Origin: CAVUCH01 sp963763095
GTDB lineage: Bacteria; Acidobacteriota; Vicinamibacteria; Vicinamibacterales; JAENWD01
Assembly (NCBI GenBank): GCA_963763095.1
Contig: CAVXNR010000025.1
Location: 103,002-167,001, forward strand
Direction: 5' to 3'
Length of the DNA: 64,000 nt
Shown here: positions 47,072 to 59,536 of the stretch, piece by piece
How the letters are laid out: every line of letters starts with the position of its first letter
Position numbering within the stretch: position 1 is the stretch's first letter
Made by a program: the position numbers and the translations under genes
The notes under the pieces: generated by a model
Seen by the model: only the letters and a program-made list of their open reading frames with translations
The model's database searches: none
What the model was told of the DNA's origin: nothing

Positions 47072-48112
47072 CTAAAAAATGCTGACTTTGACGCGCAAGT
47101 ATTTCTGGGGGTCCTTCCGGATGTCCGACACCAGTCCGCGCATCTCGGTCGCCGCACCGTTCAGGTTGTCGTACAGCTGCTTGTCGTGCAGCAATTGGCC
47201 CGCGGTGCCCTGGCCCTCATTGAGGCGGGTGCCAAGCGTGTCGAGCCGCTCGGCCAGCGAATTGAGGCGATTGTAGAGCGCGGGATCGTTCACCAGCTTT
47301 CCCGCCGTGCCTTCGCCCCGGTTGATGCGCCCTGTCAGCGTATCGATGTTCCCCGTCGTCGACGTGAGCGAATCGGCGAATTTCGAATCGTTCAGCAGCT
47401 TTCCCAGGCTGCCCTCGCCCGCGTTGATCCGCATGGTCATCGCCTGCAGGTTCCGCAGCGATGCCTCGAGGTTGCGATAGGCGGTTTCGTTGTTCACCAA
47501 CTGCCCGAGCGTGCCACGGCCAGACCGCAGGCTCTGCGCCACGTTCTCCGCCGCATCGACGAAGCCCTGGACGTCCCGGTAGAGTGCGTCGTCGGTAAAC
47601 AACCTGCCAACGGTGCCCTTGCCCGCCCGGATCTCCCTGATCAACTGCGTAGCCTGCTCGAGGGATTTCGTTGCGCCTTCCGCGACGTCGGCCAACTGCC
47701 CTGGCGTGCGCCGGCTCGGGACGTATCCGTAATCCGGAACAGGCGGCCCGTCCTTGGAAATCGTCAGATCCAGGGAGGCCTCGCCGAGCAGCGAGACGGC
47801 CCCAATCATGGCGACGGACTGCGAGGTGATCCGCGGCTGCATCTCCCGTGACAGATGGAACGTGACCTGGACGTCGGTGCCATCGAACGCCACGTCGTCG
47901 ACGGTGCCCACTTCGACACCCGCGACACGCACCGGCGCGCCCGGCTTCAAGCCGGCCACGTTGTCGAACTTCGCCTTGAGCGTGTAACGCTGCCAGAAGA
48001 AGCCGCCCTCGCCGCTGACCATGAAGATGACCGTGGCTGCAACCGCAATCGCCACCACGGAGAGGATGCCGACCTTCAATTCCGTCCATCCGAGCGAACG
48101 CGTGCGTGGCAT
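47072..48112 (-). CDS. mlaD: MlaD/MCE-domain substrate-binding protein of a lipid ABC transporter
   Basis: 346 residues: one TM helix (VGILSVVAIAVAATVIFMV), an MCE domain at 41-120 (YTLKAKFDNVAGLKPGAPVR, VAGVEVGTVDDVAFDG), then five helical repeats of exactly 34 residues starting near residues 163, 197, 231, 265 and 299, each with a G-x-G-T/S-x-G-x-L motif. MCE proteins carry phospholipids between membranes. Follows mlaF by 65 bases. Confidence 0.85.
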   Translation of the reverse strand: MPRTRSLGWTELKVGILSVVAIAVAATVIFMVSGEGGFFWQRYTLKAKFDNVAGLKPGAPVRVAGVEVGTVDDVAFDGTDVQVTFHLSREMQPRITSQSVAMIGAVSLLGEASLDLTISKDGPPVPDYGYVPSRRTPGQLADVAEGATKSLEQATQLIREIRAGKGTVGRLFTDDALYRDVQGFVDAAENVAQSLRSGRGTLGQLVNNETAYRNLEASLRNLQAMTMRINAGEGSLGKLLNDSKFADSLTSTTGNIDTLTGRINRGEGTAGKLVNDPALYNRLNSLAERLDTLGTRLNEGQGTAGQLLHDKQLYDNLNGAATEMRGLVSDIRKDPQKYLRVKVSIF

Positions 48113-48177
48113 AGAAGCGCGAGCCTTTCTCCAGTATCCCGAGGCAACGCCGGCACCCGTGCCGGCCGCCGCCGCAC

Positions 48178-49035
48178 TTACGACAGGAAGGTCTTCAGAT
48201 AAGGATCGGGCGAGCGCTTCAACTCGCCCGCGGGTCCCTCGAAAATGATGCCGCCGTCCTTCAGCATGATGAACTCGGCTTCTTCCGATTTCTGCTGATC
48301 CGCCAGATCGATGTGCACGCCGCCGTCCCTGCGGAGCGCCCGATGCCCCGCCACGAAAAAGGCGTCCCGCAGCTGGTGGGTGACGACGATGGAGCTGACG
48401 CCCTCGATGTCTCTGAGCTTCACGATCTCCTCGTCCACCGTTGTCGCCGTAATCGGGTCGAGCCCCGTCGTTGGCTCGTCGTACAGCAGGATGCGGGGCT
48501 TGGCCGCCATTGCACGGGCAATCGCGACGCGCCGCCGCTGTCCGCCCGAGAGTTCCGACGGCATGCGGTCGATGAACTCGCCGAGGCCGATGAACCCGAG
48601 GACCTCGCGCACCCGCCGGTCGACTTTGTCGTCGGGCCAGCGCAGCTCCTCGTACAGCTTGTAGCCGACGTTCTCGGCGACCGTGAGGGAGTCGAACAGT
48701 GCGCCTTCCTGGAACACCATGCCGAGATCGCCCCGCACCGACATCAGCTCGCGTTCGGTCATGCCGTCGACGCGTTCGCCGTTGACCCAGATCACGCCCT
48801 CGTCGGGCTTGAGCAGACCGAGAATGAGCTTGAGGATCGTGGACTTTCCGGCCCCGCTGGCACCCAGGAAAATTTTTGTGTGGCCTTTTAGAAGGGTGAA
48901 GCTCACGTCCTTCAGGATCACCTTCTCATCGAAGGCGAGAGCCACCCCGTCGAACACGATAATCGGCGCGTTCGGGCCGTCGAGGATCTCCTGCTTCGTC
49001 AGCTCGGGTCCGGGAACGGTGTTAGTGGTTTCCAT
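48178..49035 (-). CDS. mlaF: MlaF-type ABC transporter ATP-binding protein
   Basis: 285 residues from METTNTVPGPELTKQEILDG. Walker A FLGASGAGKSTILKL, Q-loop VFQEGALFDSLTVAENV, ABC signature LSGGQRRRVAIARA, Walker B ILLYDEPTTGLDP and switch VVTHQL. It powers lipid transport with the MlaE permease, whose gene ends 5 bases upstream. The frame is open far upstream of 49035, but that region is antisense to nothing plausible and belongs to mlaE in another frame. Confidence 0.9.
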   Translation of the reverse strand: METTNTVPGPELTKQEILDGPNAPIIVFDGVALAFDEKVILKDVSFTLLKGHTKIFLGASGAGKSTILKLILGLLKPDEGVIWVNGERVDGMTERELMSVRGDLGMVFQEGALFDSLTVAENVGYKLYEELRWPDDKVDRRVREVLGFIGLGEFIDRMPSELSGGQRRRVAIARAMAAKPRILLYDEPTTGLDPITATTVDEEIVKLRDIEGVSSIVVTHQLRDAFFVAGHRALRRDGGVHIDLADQQKSEEAEFIMLKDGGIIFEGPAGELKRSPDPYLKTFLS

Positions 49036-49040
49036 GCGCG

Positions 49041-49814
49041 TCAGTACATCAACGTGATCAGCAGGCGCGTCACGAAAAAGTCGACCACGAGCACGGCCAC
49101 CGAAGCGGCGACGACGGCGTTTGTCGTCGACCGCCCCACCCCCTGGGTGCCACCCCGCGTGCGCAGGCCCACGTGGCAACCGATGCTCACGATGACGAAC
49201 CCGAGGAAGAACGGTTTGATCAGTCCCATCCACGGGTCCTGCGGATACAGGCCCTCGAGCACAGATGTCCAGTACACGCTGGATGCCACGCGCAGCTGGA
49301 AGACGGCGATGATCCAGCCGCCCAGAATTCCGACCACGTCGGCGACGACGGTCAGCACCGGGCACATCAGGGTGCCGGCAAGCACGCGCGGCGCGACCAG
49401 CTTCCGGACGGGATCGGTGCCGAGCGCGCGCAGCGCATTGACCTGGTCGGCGACGACCATCGACCCGAGCTCTGCGGCAATGCCGGAGCCGACGCGGCCG
49501 GCCAGCATCAGTGCCGTCAGCACGGGCCCGAGCTCCTTGATCATCGACGCGCTGATGAGACGGCCGACGAACGGGCGGGCGCCGAACTGATCGAGTGTGA
49601 TGCCACTCTGGAGCGCGAGCACCGCACCCGTGAAGAAGCCGGTCAACAGGACCACCGTCAGCGAGCCCAGGCCAATGTGCTGAAACTGCTGCACGATGTC
49701 CCGGTAGTAGAACGGGCGCGTGGCTGAGGCGCCCAGCGCCGCCCAGCACAGCCGCACGTACTCCTGCACTTCGAGCAACGCGGCCTTCAGCCACTCGATG
49801 AACCAGGTCAGCAC
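49041..49814 (-). CDS. mlaE: MlaE-type ABC transporter permease
   Basis: 257 residues with about six hydrophobic segments, including GSLTVVLLTGFFTGAVLALQ. Family signatures are RLISASMIKELGPVLTALML, AGRVGSGIAAELGSMVVADQ and VNALRALGTDPVRKLVAPRV, plus the C-terminal GLRTRGGTQGVGRSTTNAVV. GTG start 3 bases after the uvrB stop, so uvrB and the mla genes are probably transcribed together. Confidence 0.9.
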   Translation of the reverse strand: MLTWFIEWLKAALLEVQEYVRLCWAALGASATRPFYYRDIVQQFQHIGLGSLTVVLLTGFFTGAVLALQSGITLDQFGARPFVGRLISASMIKELGPVLTALMLAGRVGSGIAAELGSMVVADQVNALRALGTDPVRKLVAPRVLAGTLMCPVLTVVADVVGILGGWIIAVFQLRVASSVYWTSVLEGLYPQDPWMGLIKPFFLGFVIVSIGCHVGLRTRGGTQGVGRSTTNAVVAASVAVLVVDFFVTRLLITLMY

Positions 49815-49817
49815 GCG

Positions 49818-51840
<2,023 letters not shown>

Positions 51841-51955
51841 GAAACGGTGGCAGCCGTCGGTGTGCGGCCCGCAATCGGACGGCGGGTTTCTCGATGGTGC
51901 GGCTGACGCTCATGGTACCACAGCCCTGCAGCAGGGTTCGGGCGGACCGAGGGCG

Positions 51956-52900
51956 CTACTGGCCGCTGCCACGTGACGAGGGATCGAGCACGGGTGCGAA
52001 ATAGCCCTTCCGCGAACGGACCTTCAGAGCCTGGAGGTGCGACCCGACGAGGCGCACCTCGATCCTGCGCCAGGTGCCATCCTTCCGGGCGTTCCGCGAG
52101 GTGAACCCGAGGCTGTACTGTGCCCGGATCTGGGCGACCACCTTGTCGAAGATGTCGGTCAGGCTGCGCGTCGAGACCGGGAAGAACGCCTGGCCGCCTG
52201 TGGTCTCGGCCATCTGCATCAACTGCATCTTCTGCTGCGAACGCAGCGACCCAATCTGGTGCTCGAGAAAGCCGACGGCATACACCGTCACATCGGCCAT
52301 TCTCAACATGCTGAGCGTGTCCGCGAACGACATGGCGCTGCGGGTATCGCCGCCGTCGGTATAGATGACGAGCACCTTGCGCCCCTCGAGCTCGGTGAGC
52401 CCGTCCAGATAGACGCCCAGCGCGTCGTAGAGCGCGGTGAGCCCTTCGGGCTTGCGCCCGCGGATGCGTTCGACCATGCGCGGGAAGTCGGGCTGGCCAT
52501 AGCGCGCGATGCGGACCTCGGTGTCGAAGTCCACGAGCGTGATGTCCTGGGCCTCCGGCAGACCCTTGAGGAACTTGATCGCGGCCGTCCGCGCGAGCTC
52601 GATGTCATCGTGCATGCTGCCGCTCGTGTCGAACAGCAGCCCGAGGCGCAGGTTCTCGGCCTCGGCGCCGGTGCCGCCGCGCGAAAAATGGGAGACGGTC
52701 TGCCGCTCACCCTCCTCATACACCTCGAAATCGCGCGCGCTCAGGTCGGTGATGAAGTTGCCGCGCTTGTCGAGGACCATGACGCCCACGTTGACGAGAT
52801 CCACCCCCGAGCGGAACCTGCCCTGCTGCGCGCTCGCGGCCGCCGCCATCAGCACCGCCGTCACGCCTCCGATCACCAACCGCCGCAGGACCGCATGCAC
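51956..52900 (-). CDS. Secreted VWFA-domain protein (acidobacterial type)
   Basis: 314 residues, intact. Signal peptide (LVIGGVTAVLMAAAASAQ); then RSGVDLVNVGVMVLDKRGNF, ITDLSARDFEVYEEGERQTV, the typical N-terminus of the acidobacterial VWFA family (TIGR03436-like). The MIDAS is DTSGSMHDD, with the Thr/Asp supporting sites in GLTALYDALGVYLDG and YTDGGDTRSAM. A metal-dependent adhesion or scaffold protein outside the inner membrane. Confidence 0.8.
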   Translation of the reverse strand: MHAVLRRLVIGGVTAVLMAAAASAQQGRFRSGVDLVNVGVMVLDKRGNFITDLSARDFEVYEEGERQTVSHFSRGGTGAEAENLRLGLLFDTSGSMHDDIELARTAAIKFLKGLPEAQDITLVDFDTEVRIARYGQPDFPRMVERIRGRKPEGLTALYDALGVYLDGLTELEGRKVLVIYTDGGDTRSAMSFADTLSMLRMADVTVYAVGFLEHQIGSLRSQQKMQLMQMAETTGGQAFFPVSTRSLTDIFDKVVAQIRAQYSLGFTSRNARKDGTWRRIEVRLVGSHLQALKVRSRKGYFAPVLDPSSRGSGQ

Positions 52901-52977
52901 GGCACCCCCCTGTCTCCCATGCCCCGTTCTGGCGAGCCGTTACCTGAGCGCTCTCAGGATACAGGATGTGCCAGGGC

Positions 52978-55798
52978 TCAGAAGATCTTGAAGCCGGTGA
53001 TCTTCACGACATGCGTGCCCCGGGACCCATCCGTATTCTGCGCCTTGAACCCGTAGCCGTACTCGACCGCGAGCAGGATGCGCCGCGGCAACGGGACCTC
53101 GACTGCCCCGCCCAGCCCCGGGTAACTCTGCACGGCGCGCCCGAACCCCGGGTCGCGCACGGCCGCCAGATCGCAGAACGCATCGAGGCGCAGCCGGCCT
53201 GGCGGCGTCCACGTGGCAATCGAACGGACGATGGCGCCCCGGTCGAACCGAAGGCTGGCGCTTGGGTACCCTCGAAGCCGGTTCTCGAAGCTGTCGAACG
53301 TGAACCGGCTGAAGCGATCGAGATCATGTCCATCGACCCACCCACCCTCGAGGCGCGCCAGCGCGCCCGGCGCGATGGCCCAGGTGCGCGCGGCCGTGAC
53401 GCCGTACCGTTGGAAGTCCGACGTGCCGGGTAAGAAGTCGAGAGCCGGACGGCCCCACGATCGCCAGCCCTGTCGGCGGGCCGGGTTCCACCACGTCAGC
53501 AGGCTCCACGGGCCACGCTGCAAGTCGAGCGCCACGCGCAGGCCGTGCGTGATTGCGTCAGCGGGCACGATGAACCCCGGAGCCGTGTCGCCGCTGGCCT
53601 CGAACGCGGTGTAGTCGAACTCGTATCCCACGCGGAGCTGGGCCCGCGGCGAGAGTGGTGCGACGATGGTCGCGTCCGCGCGGAACGGCCGCTGCCGGAT
53701 GTTTTCGGTGTACTGCTCGCGCCCGTTTCGGAAGGACCGATCGTTGTAGCTCACGGCGATGCCAAACACGCGGCCCGTCAGCTGCCACCGCGGCCGGAGG
53801 AAGCGCGGCAGCGTCCACGCCGCCTGACCGAAGCTGCCGCCGAAGAACCCGCTGAACTGCGCGCCCGAGCCGAGGAAGTCGAAATCGAGATAGCTCAGAC
53901 CAGCGTACGGAAGCGGCACGCTGATGTTCGGATCGAGCAGCGTCCCGAACGCCAGCGTGACGACGCGCTGCGCGGCGCTCGGTGCAAGCACGCGTATCGC
54001 CGCACGCGGCGGCGCAGCATCCGCAGGACGCGACGCGGGCTTCACCGGGACGATATATCGATAGCCCTGCGGGGTGTCGCGCAGCATCACGCCATTCGAC
54101 TCGTGGGCAGCCGCGAGTCGGGCATCGAAGTCGCCGACATTCACCTCGTGCCGCGGCGTCACAACCTCGCGGTGGATCGGGGTCCGCAGCGCCGCCGCCT
54201 GGTAGATCTGAAAGCTGCTCGACCGCGCCGGCAGCCACACCTCCGCGTCGCCCACCCGCACGGGCGCAAACACGTCGTGCTGCTCACTCGACACGATGGC
54301 GCCGCGCAATCCGGTCTGCGTCGCTTCCATCCGCACCAGCGCGAAACCGGCCGACTCGATCCACGCGCGGCCGCTGAACGAGGGGACGCTGGTATCCCGC
54401 GGCGTGAATGCAACGATGTAACAGTCGCGCCCCTCCTCACGGCTGCGGCCCGCCAGCCGGTAGTGGTACGCGCTCGAGAGGGTGATGGCGAGCGGGGGCG
54501 TGCTGACCCGCTCCGGCTCGATGATCGGCAGCCGAGGCGCGGTCGCGCCGACGTTCATATCCACGCCGTTCACGCGGATTTCGTGCTGCGCCACTTCGGT
54601 GAGCGCGCCACGCGTGAAGATCGTGGTGCTGGCGGTGACCTCCACGGGCCCCGCGAACCCGGGCACCTCGAACGTGAGCACCGTCGTGCCCATCGTGACC
54701 GCGTTCTCGACCAGACGCGTCTGGCGTGCGCGGCGAGCGTGGTGACGCGCGAGGATTTCCTCTACAGAGAGTGTTCTCAGGGCGGACACCCGCACGTCCG
54801 TGCGATAGACCTCCTCTTCCACCCCGCGCCACCCGGCAATGCGCAGGACCAGCGGGTCGCCAGCCTCCGCGATCTCGACACGGGCTGCTCCGTCCGCTCG
54901 TGTAAGGTGCAGCGGATCCGCGCCCCCAGTCCGCATGTCGGCACGCGTGACACTCAGCGCGTCGGGTGTAATGGTCAGCGCTCCGGGCGCCGTCGCGCCA
55001 CGCACGACGGCGACGGCGTCGAGCGTCTCCGGGTGCACCCATACGTCGGCCCGGCAACCCTCGCAGGTGACGCGCACGTCCGGCAGCGGCGTCAGACCCG
55101 GCGGCATCAACGGCCGCAGCGCCGCGAGCGCGGCAGCGAGCGCAGGCGCACGGCCGGACGCATCGACGACCGCCGTCTCGCCCGCGAGCCCCGCCCCGGC
55201 GGCCAGCGGATCGGCAACATCTCGCGCCAACCACAAGGCCAGCCCCGGGTAGAGTCGCGCGATCGGCGTAGTGTCGGCCGACAGATCCGGGGGCAACCAC
55301 ACGACGTCGAGATAGGGCGCGACGTCCGACGCCACTGCGGCCGTGGCAAGGGCCGCGGTGAGCACCAGACCGACCCGCAGCTCCGGCCGGACGGCTCGCA
55401 ACTCCGTCGCCGCCCGCCGCACCGCGAAGACGCTCTCGGTCACAGCAGTGGCGCCATCGCCGGCGATGACCACGAACACGCCGGTCGCGAAAACGAGACC
55501 CTCCGGGGGCGCCGCGGCGGTCGCATCCGCCGTGAGCCAGACGTGTGCGCCTGCCCGCGACAACCGCTCGATCAGCCCGGGTACGACGCGCAGCGTGTCG
55601 CGCAAACACCAGGTCCACGCCGGTGAGGGGGACACCCGCCCGGAGCGCCGCCTCGGCTCCTGCACCATCGATCAGGAGCGCCACGCACGTGGCGCACGGC
55701 GCTCGTACGTCCTGTGCATCCGCCGGCAGTGCGAATAAGCTCACCGTCAGGATTGCGGCAGCGGATGCAGGCCCAAGGCGGCGTCTCAGCAGCGTCAC
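52978..55798 (-). CDS. Large outer-membrane beta-barrel protein, one frameshift
   Basis: About 940 residues. The GTG at 55798 gives a signal (SAAAILTVSLFALPADAQ). A frame shift near 55,605 joins DGAGAEAALRAGVPLTGVDL to LRVVPGLIERLSRAGAHVWL. The N-terminal 300 residues are alpha/beta and contain a CEGCRADVWVHPETLDAV motif. The central part resembles lipoprotein-sorting or MucB-like beta folds (YRLAGRSREEGRDCYIVAFT, GRAWIESAGFALVRMEATQT). The last 300 residues are barrel strands (PYAGLSYLDFDFLGSGAQFS) ending in VVKITGFKIF with a terminal Phe, the BAM recognition feature. Function unknown. Confidence 0.65.
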
Positions 55799-55982
55799 GA
55801 CACCTCTGGTTACAATCTCCGGGCCGGCACCTCCCACGTGGTGGCGAGGTCTCATGAGGACTCAGAACCAAAAAAGATACAGCAAATTACCGTGACACTG
55901 GACGAGCAGTGACACGGAGCGTAAAATCGGAAGTTACGCCCATGCTCCTCGCGCGCTCAGTGGTACCGCCGCTGGCAATTCG

Positions 55983-57436
55983 ATGAAGTGCCTCGCGGTC
56001 TGTCAGGACGAGCTGATCATCCGGGTCCTAGACGAGATCCTGCTGCCCAGCTTCGAGGTCGAGTTCCTCGTCGAGAACAAGGCGCTCGCGAAGCGCCTCT
56101 CCGACGATGGCGTGCACATCACAGCCGGTGACCTGAAACGCACCGACACCTACATCAAGACCAACCTCACCCCGAACACCTGCATCATCGTCGAAGACAC
56201 CGGCCGCCGCAGCCTGCGGAAGGCGCTCGAGGCGCTCCGCGACGCCGGAGGCACGCTGATTTATGTGCTGGGCGTCGGCACCGGCGAAGCCGACCAGCGC
56301 GAAGACGAGCTCAAGGCGCTCTTCCCTGACATCGCCTACCTGACGATGGCGGAGCTGTTCGGCGGGCCGCTTCGCACCGAGTTCAGCCGATCACTGACGC
56401 GCGCGCGCGTGCAGCAGTACCAGCGCTACTTCAGCGACGCGGACCGTGTGCTGATCCTCCTGCATCACGATCCCGATCCCGATGCGATGGCCAGCGGCCT
56501 CGCGGTGCGCAACCTGCTCCGCCGCACGAAGACCACGGCAATCATCGGTGCCATGCAGGGGGTGACGCGTCCCGAGAATCTGCGGATGGCGAACCTGCTC
56601 GACATCCACGTGGAGACGATCACGGCCGCCGACCTGAAGACGTTCGACCGCGTGGCTCTCGTCGACGTGCAACCCCACTACTTCAGCGGCCTCGTCGATC
56701 GCGTGGATCTCGTCATCGACCATCATCCCGAGACCACGGGCTGGAGCGCGATGTTCAAAGACATCCGCCCCGACTACGGCTCGACCTGCACGATCCTGAC
56801 GGAGCACCTGCGTGCGGTCGACGTGAACATCTCGGAGCGCACAGCGACCGCGATGCTGTACGCGATCAAGTCGGACACGCTGTTCTTCAACCGCCAGGCC
56901 AACCGCGTCGACCTGGAAGCCTTTTCCTACCTGTACCCGCTCGCGGACGCAGCCCTCATCCGCAAGATGGAAGGTGCGGAGATCACGCTCGAACGCCTGC
57001 AGGTACGTTGTCCGGGCCACGCAGAACGGGAAGATGCGCGAACAGGTGTTCTCCGCCTTTCTTGGCGAGAGCCCGCGCGAGGACTTCATCCCCTACGTCG
57101 CCGACTTTTTCCTGCAGCTCGAAAACGTCAAGTGGACGATCATCTCGGGCGTCGTCAACGACGCGCTCGTCGTGTCGGTGCGCAACCTGGGGTACTCGCG
57201 CAACGCGGGCGAGTTCGTGCGGAAATGCTTCGGCGAGATCGGCAGCGCGGGCGGGCACCGCGCGATGGCCAAGGCGGTCGTCCCGATGGCGGCGTTCCGC
57301 CAGCGGTTTGGCAACCTCCAGGCCGACCGAGCTGAACGAGAAAGTGCTGGATCTCGCGCTGCAGTTCCTTCACGAGCACGCGCCGACCGACCGCCGCCGC
57401 GAACCGGCGGCCGCGGCCGTCAGCTCGCGCCCTTGA
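55983..57436 (+). CDS. TrkA-N/DHH phosphoesterase fusion, two frameshifts
   Basis: About 484 residues. Residues 1-115 resemble a TrkA-N-type Rossmann domain (LDEILLPSFEVEFLVENKAL, IIVEDTGRRSLRKALEAL). Then a DHH phosphoesterase: LLHHDPDPDAMASGLAVRNL, VALVDVQPHYF, DLVIDHHPETTGW, YGSTCTILTEHL; and DHHA1 with RNAGEFVRKCFGEIGSAGGH. Shifts near 57,005 and 57,325 split the C-terminus. Members cleave oligoribonucleotides or cyclic dinucleotides; the nucleotide-binding N-terminus may regulate it. Confidence 0.75.
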
Positions 57437-58860
57437 CGATCGTGCGGGCGTCCGCGAGCGCGTCACCGCTGGCCGCCAGCACTGGCTCGACGAACTGCAG
57501 GTGGGCGTCCTGGTAGCCGCGGTCGAGCAACTCTCCGATACCCTGCGGTCGATCCGATCGCTCGTCGAAGACACCGCCGAGATCCAGAGGCCCGACCGGG
57601 TTATGCCCGGGGCGGATCACGAACAGCGCGTTGAACCTGCCGGCGGCGGCGAGGATGCCGTCGCGCACGCCGGCCGCCTGCGCGGCCGCAAGAAAATCTC
57701 CCACGCGCGCCCGCGGTGAGGCGCGCCGCGAGCTGAGCGCATGTGGTCCCGCCAGCTCGGGCGCGGCAGTGACGACAATGACCTGGCGCACGCCCGCCGC
57801 CGCGACCTCCTCGAGCACGCGCCCGAGCGCGCCCGGTCGATCGCACAGCCTGTGCGCTTCGCCGCGCCAGTGGCTCTCGGGCGCGAACAGGACCAGCGGC
57901 GGCTCCGTGAGTCCGGGGATCGCGAGCGCGCCGGCGAGGGCGGGCAGGCTCTGGTCACGGGCCACCCCCGCCAGATCGAACGCTTCGGCCGAACGGCGCT
58001 CGCCAGCGTGGGTTGGCTTCCCGAGGAAGAATGAACGCCGCTCGTCCGGGCCGAGCAGCGCGAACACGAGGTCGCGGCGCGCGTCGAGATCGTGCACCAC
58101 GATGAGCAGCTCGCGGAACCCGGGCTGCCCAAGGTTCTCCGCCAGCAGTTCGGCGTACCGCCTTGGCGAGGTCCTTCGTCTCGGGCTGGCGAATCTTGGC
58201 CCCGCCGCGTATGAGCTCCCACAGGCCCGCGCGGAAGTAGGCGGCGGCGCCGCCGTCACCCATCGGCGCCGCCAGCGCCGCCCACCAGAAGCCGCCGCGC
58301 TGCCGGCGCCGGGCCGGAAGGAGCTGCGTGTTGACCACCGCTGCAACGACGATGGCGCCCCCGAGCAGGAGCACAATCAGCAGACGCCAGGCGCGGCAGC
58401 CAGGTGGGCAGTCCGGCCGGGCCGAACGCGGAGGCGACGAGGGCGGTGTAACCGGAGGCGACGCGGCCGGCCGTGCCCGAGCCCAGGGTCTCGAGCACCA
58501 GCGCCGCACCGAACACGAACAGGCCGAGCGCCAGCACCGCGACAGGCACGAGCAGAACCAGCACCGCGGCGACAAGGCTCCACCCCGCGATGCGCAAGGT
58601 GGGACGCCAGCCGATACAGCCGGCGAACGGCGTCGCGCCGCCACAGCCCGTCGGCATCCCACAGGCACGCGCCGCCATCCAGCGCGGCAAATACGGCGCC
58701 GACAGCCCCGATGCCATGCCCTGCGACGAGATCGATCTTCACACCGGCTTCGGCCAGCGCGCGGAGCACCCCCGCGTGGTACGCCCCGTCCGCGCCGGTC
58801 CCGGTAAGGACGACGGCCGTGCGGAGCTGCAGGCGAATAGGTACGGCGATCCGGGGAGGG
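57420..58860 (-). CDS. Patatin-like protein with two TM helices, several frameshifts
   Basis: Joined over at least four frames. N-terminus: VVLTGTGADGAYHAGVLRAL, then VDLVAGHGIGAVGAVFAALD-like sequence (KIDLVAGHGIGAVGAVF). In patatins the nucleophile elbow is GxSxG; here it is G-H-G-I-G, so the serine is replaced by glycine. Two central hydrophobic segments follow (LVAAVLVLLVPVAVLALGLF, LLIVLLLGGAIVVAAVVN), then a soluble C-terminal domain ending ADARTIVKGAS. Probably a catalytically dead membrane protein. The exact start is not clear. Confidence 0.55.
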
Positions 58861-58920
58861 TTGGGTCACGGGCAATGGCGAGCCCCGTGGGGCGCTGGCC
58901 GCGCGCAGGCGCGCCGGCTG

Positions 58921-59388
58921 TCATCCCAGGTCGTGGATGGTGACGAGCCGGGTGATCTCGAACTCGCGCCGGCCGTTCGGTGCCTGCACGGTCACCTCAT
59001 CGCCGGCTTCCTTGTTCACGATGGCCTTGCCGATCGGGGACGACACCGAGATGAGGCCCTTTTCAACGTCCGCATCCTCGGGCATGACCAGCTGATAGAC
59101 GACCTCGCCAGCGCCCTGCTCGCGCAGGTGCACCGTCGAGCCGAGCCCTACCCGATCCTTCGGGATGCGATCGAGGTTGATCATCTGCACGGCCGCCACG
59201 CGCCGTTGCAGGTTCGCGATGCGCGCCTGGACGAAGGTCTGCCGCTCCTTCGCCGCATGGTACTCGGCGTTCTCACGCAAATCGCCGAGCTCGCGCGCGC
59301 GCCGGATTTCCTTGGGCAGCTCGTTATGGAGTTCGCGTTCCAACGCGGCAATCTCGTCCTGCAGCCGCTTGATAATCTGCTCTTTCAT
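58921..59388 (-). CDS. greA: GreA transcription elongation factor
   Basis: 155 residues: N-terminal coiled coil (MKEQIIKRLQDEIAALEREL, ARELGDLRENAEYHAAKERQ) with the acidic tip that enters the RNA polymerase secondary channel. The C-terminal FKBP-like domain follows (VGLGSTVHLREQGAGEVVYQ, SPIGKAIVNKEAGDEVTVQA). It rescues backtracked polymerase. Intact. Confidence 0.9.
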   Translation of the reverse strand: MKEQIIKRLQDEIAALERELHNELPKEIRRARELGDLRENAEYHAAKERQTFVQARIANLQRRVAAVQMINLDRIPKDRVGLGSTVHLREQGAGEVVYQLVMPEDADVEKGLISVSSPIGKAIVNKEAGDEVTVQAPNGRREFEITRLVTIHDLG

Positions 59389-59397
59389 GCGTCACTG

Positions 59398-59490
59398 GAA
59401 AAAGGGCCGGGACGGCTTTTCGTCGGGACCCGTCACGAAAAACCCTCCCGGCCCGACTTTCGCTTCGGTCGCGAAACGACGGGCGATTCT
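59398..59490 (-). promoter_or_regulatory. Hairpin-rich leader between greA and the methyltransferase gene
   Basis: The divergent 148-bp gap contains a long inverted repeat with arms GGGCCGGGA/TCCCGGCCC and a second small hairpin TTTCGC/GCGAAA. Both are close to the greA start. Promoters for both genes must be here, but I cannot assign boxes with confidence. Confidence 0.35.
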
Positions 59491-59536
59491 AGCATATCTG
59501 CTATCCTGACCCGGCCTGCCGCCCAGGCGACCAGCC

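Noticed and set aside
48178..49794. One 538-residue ORF including mlaF
   Set aside because: The upstream half is the wrong frame of mlaE; the ABC protein starts at 49035.
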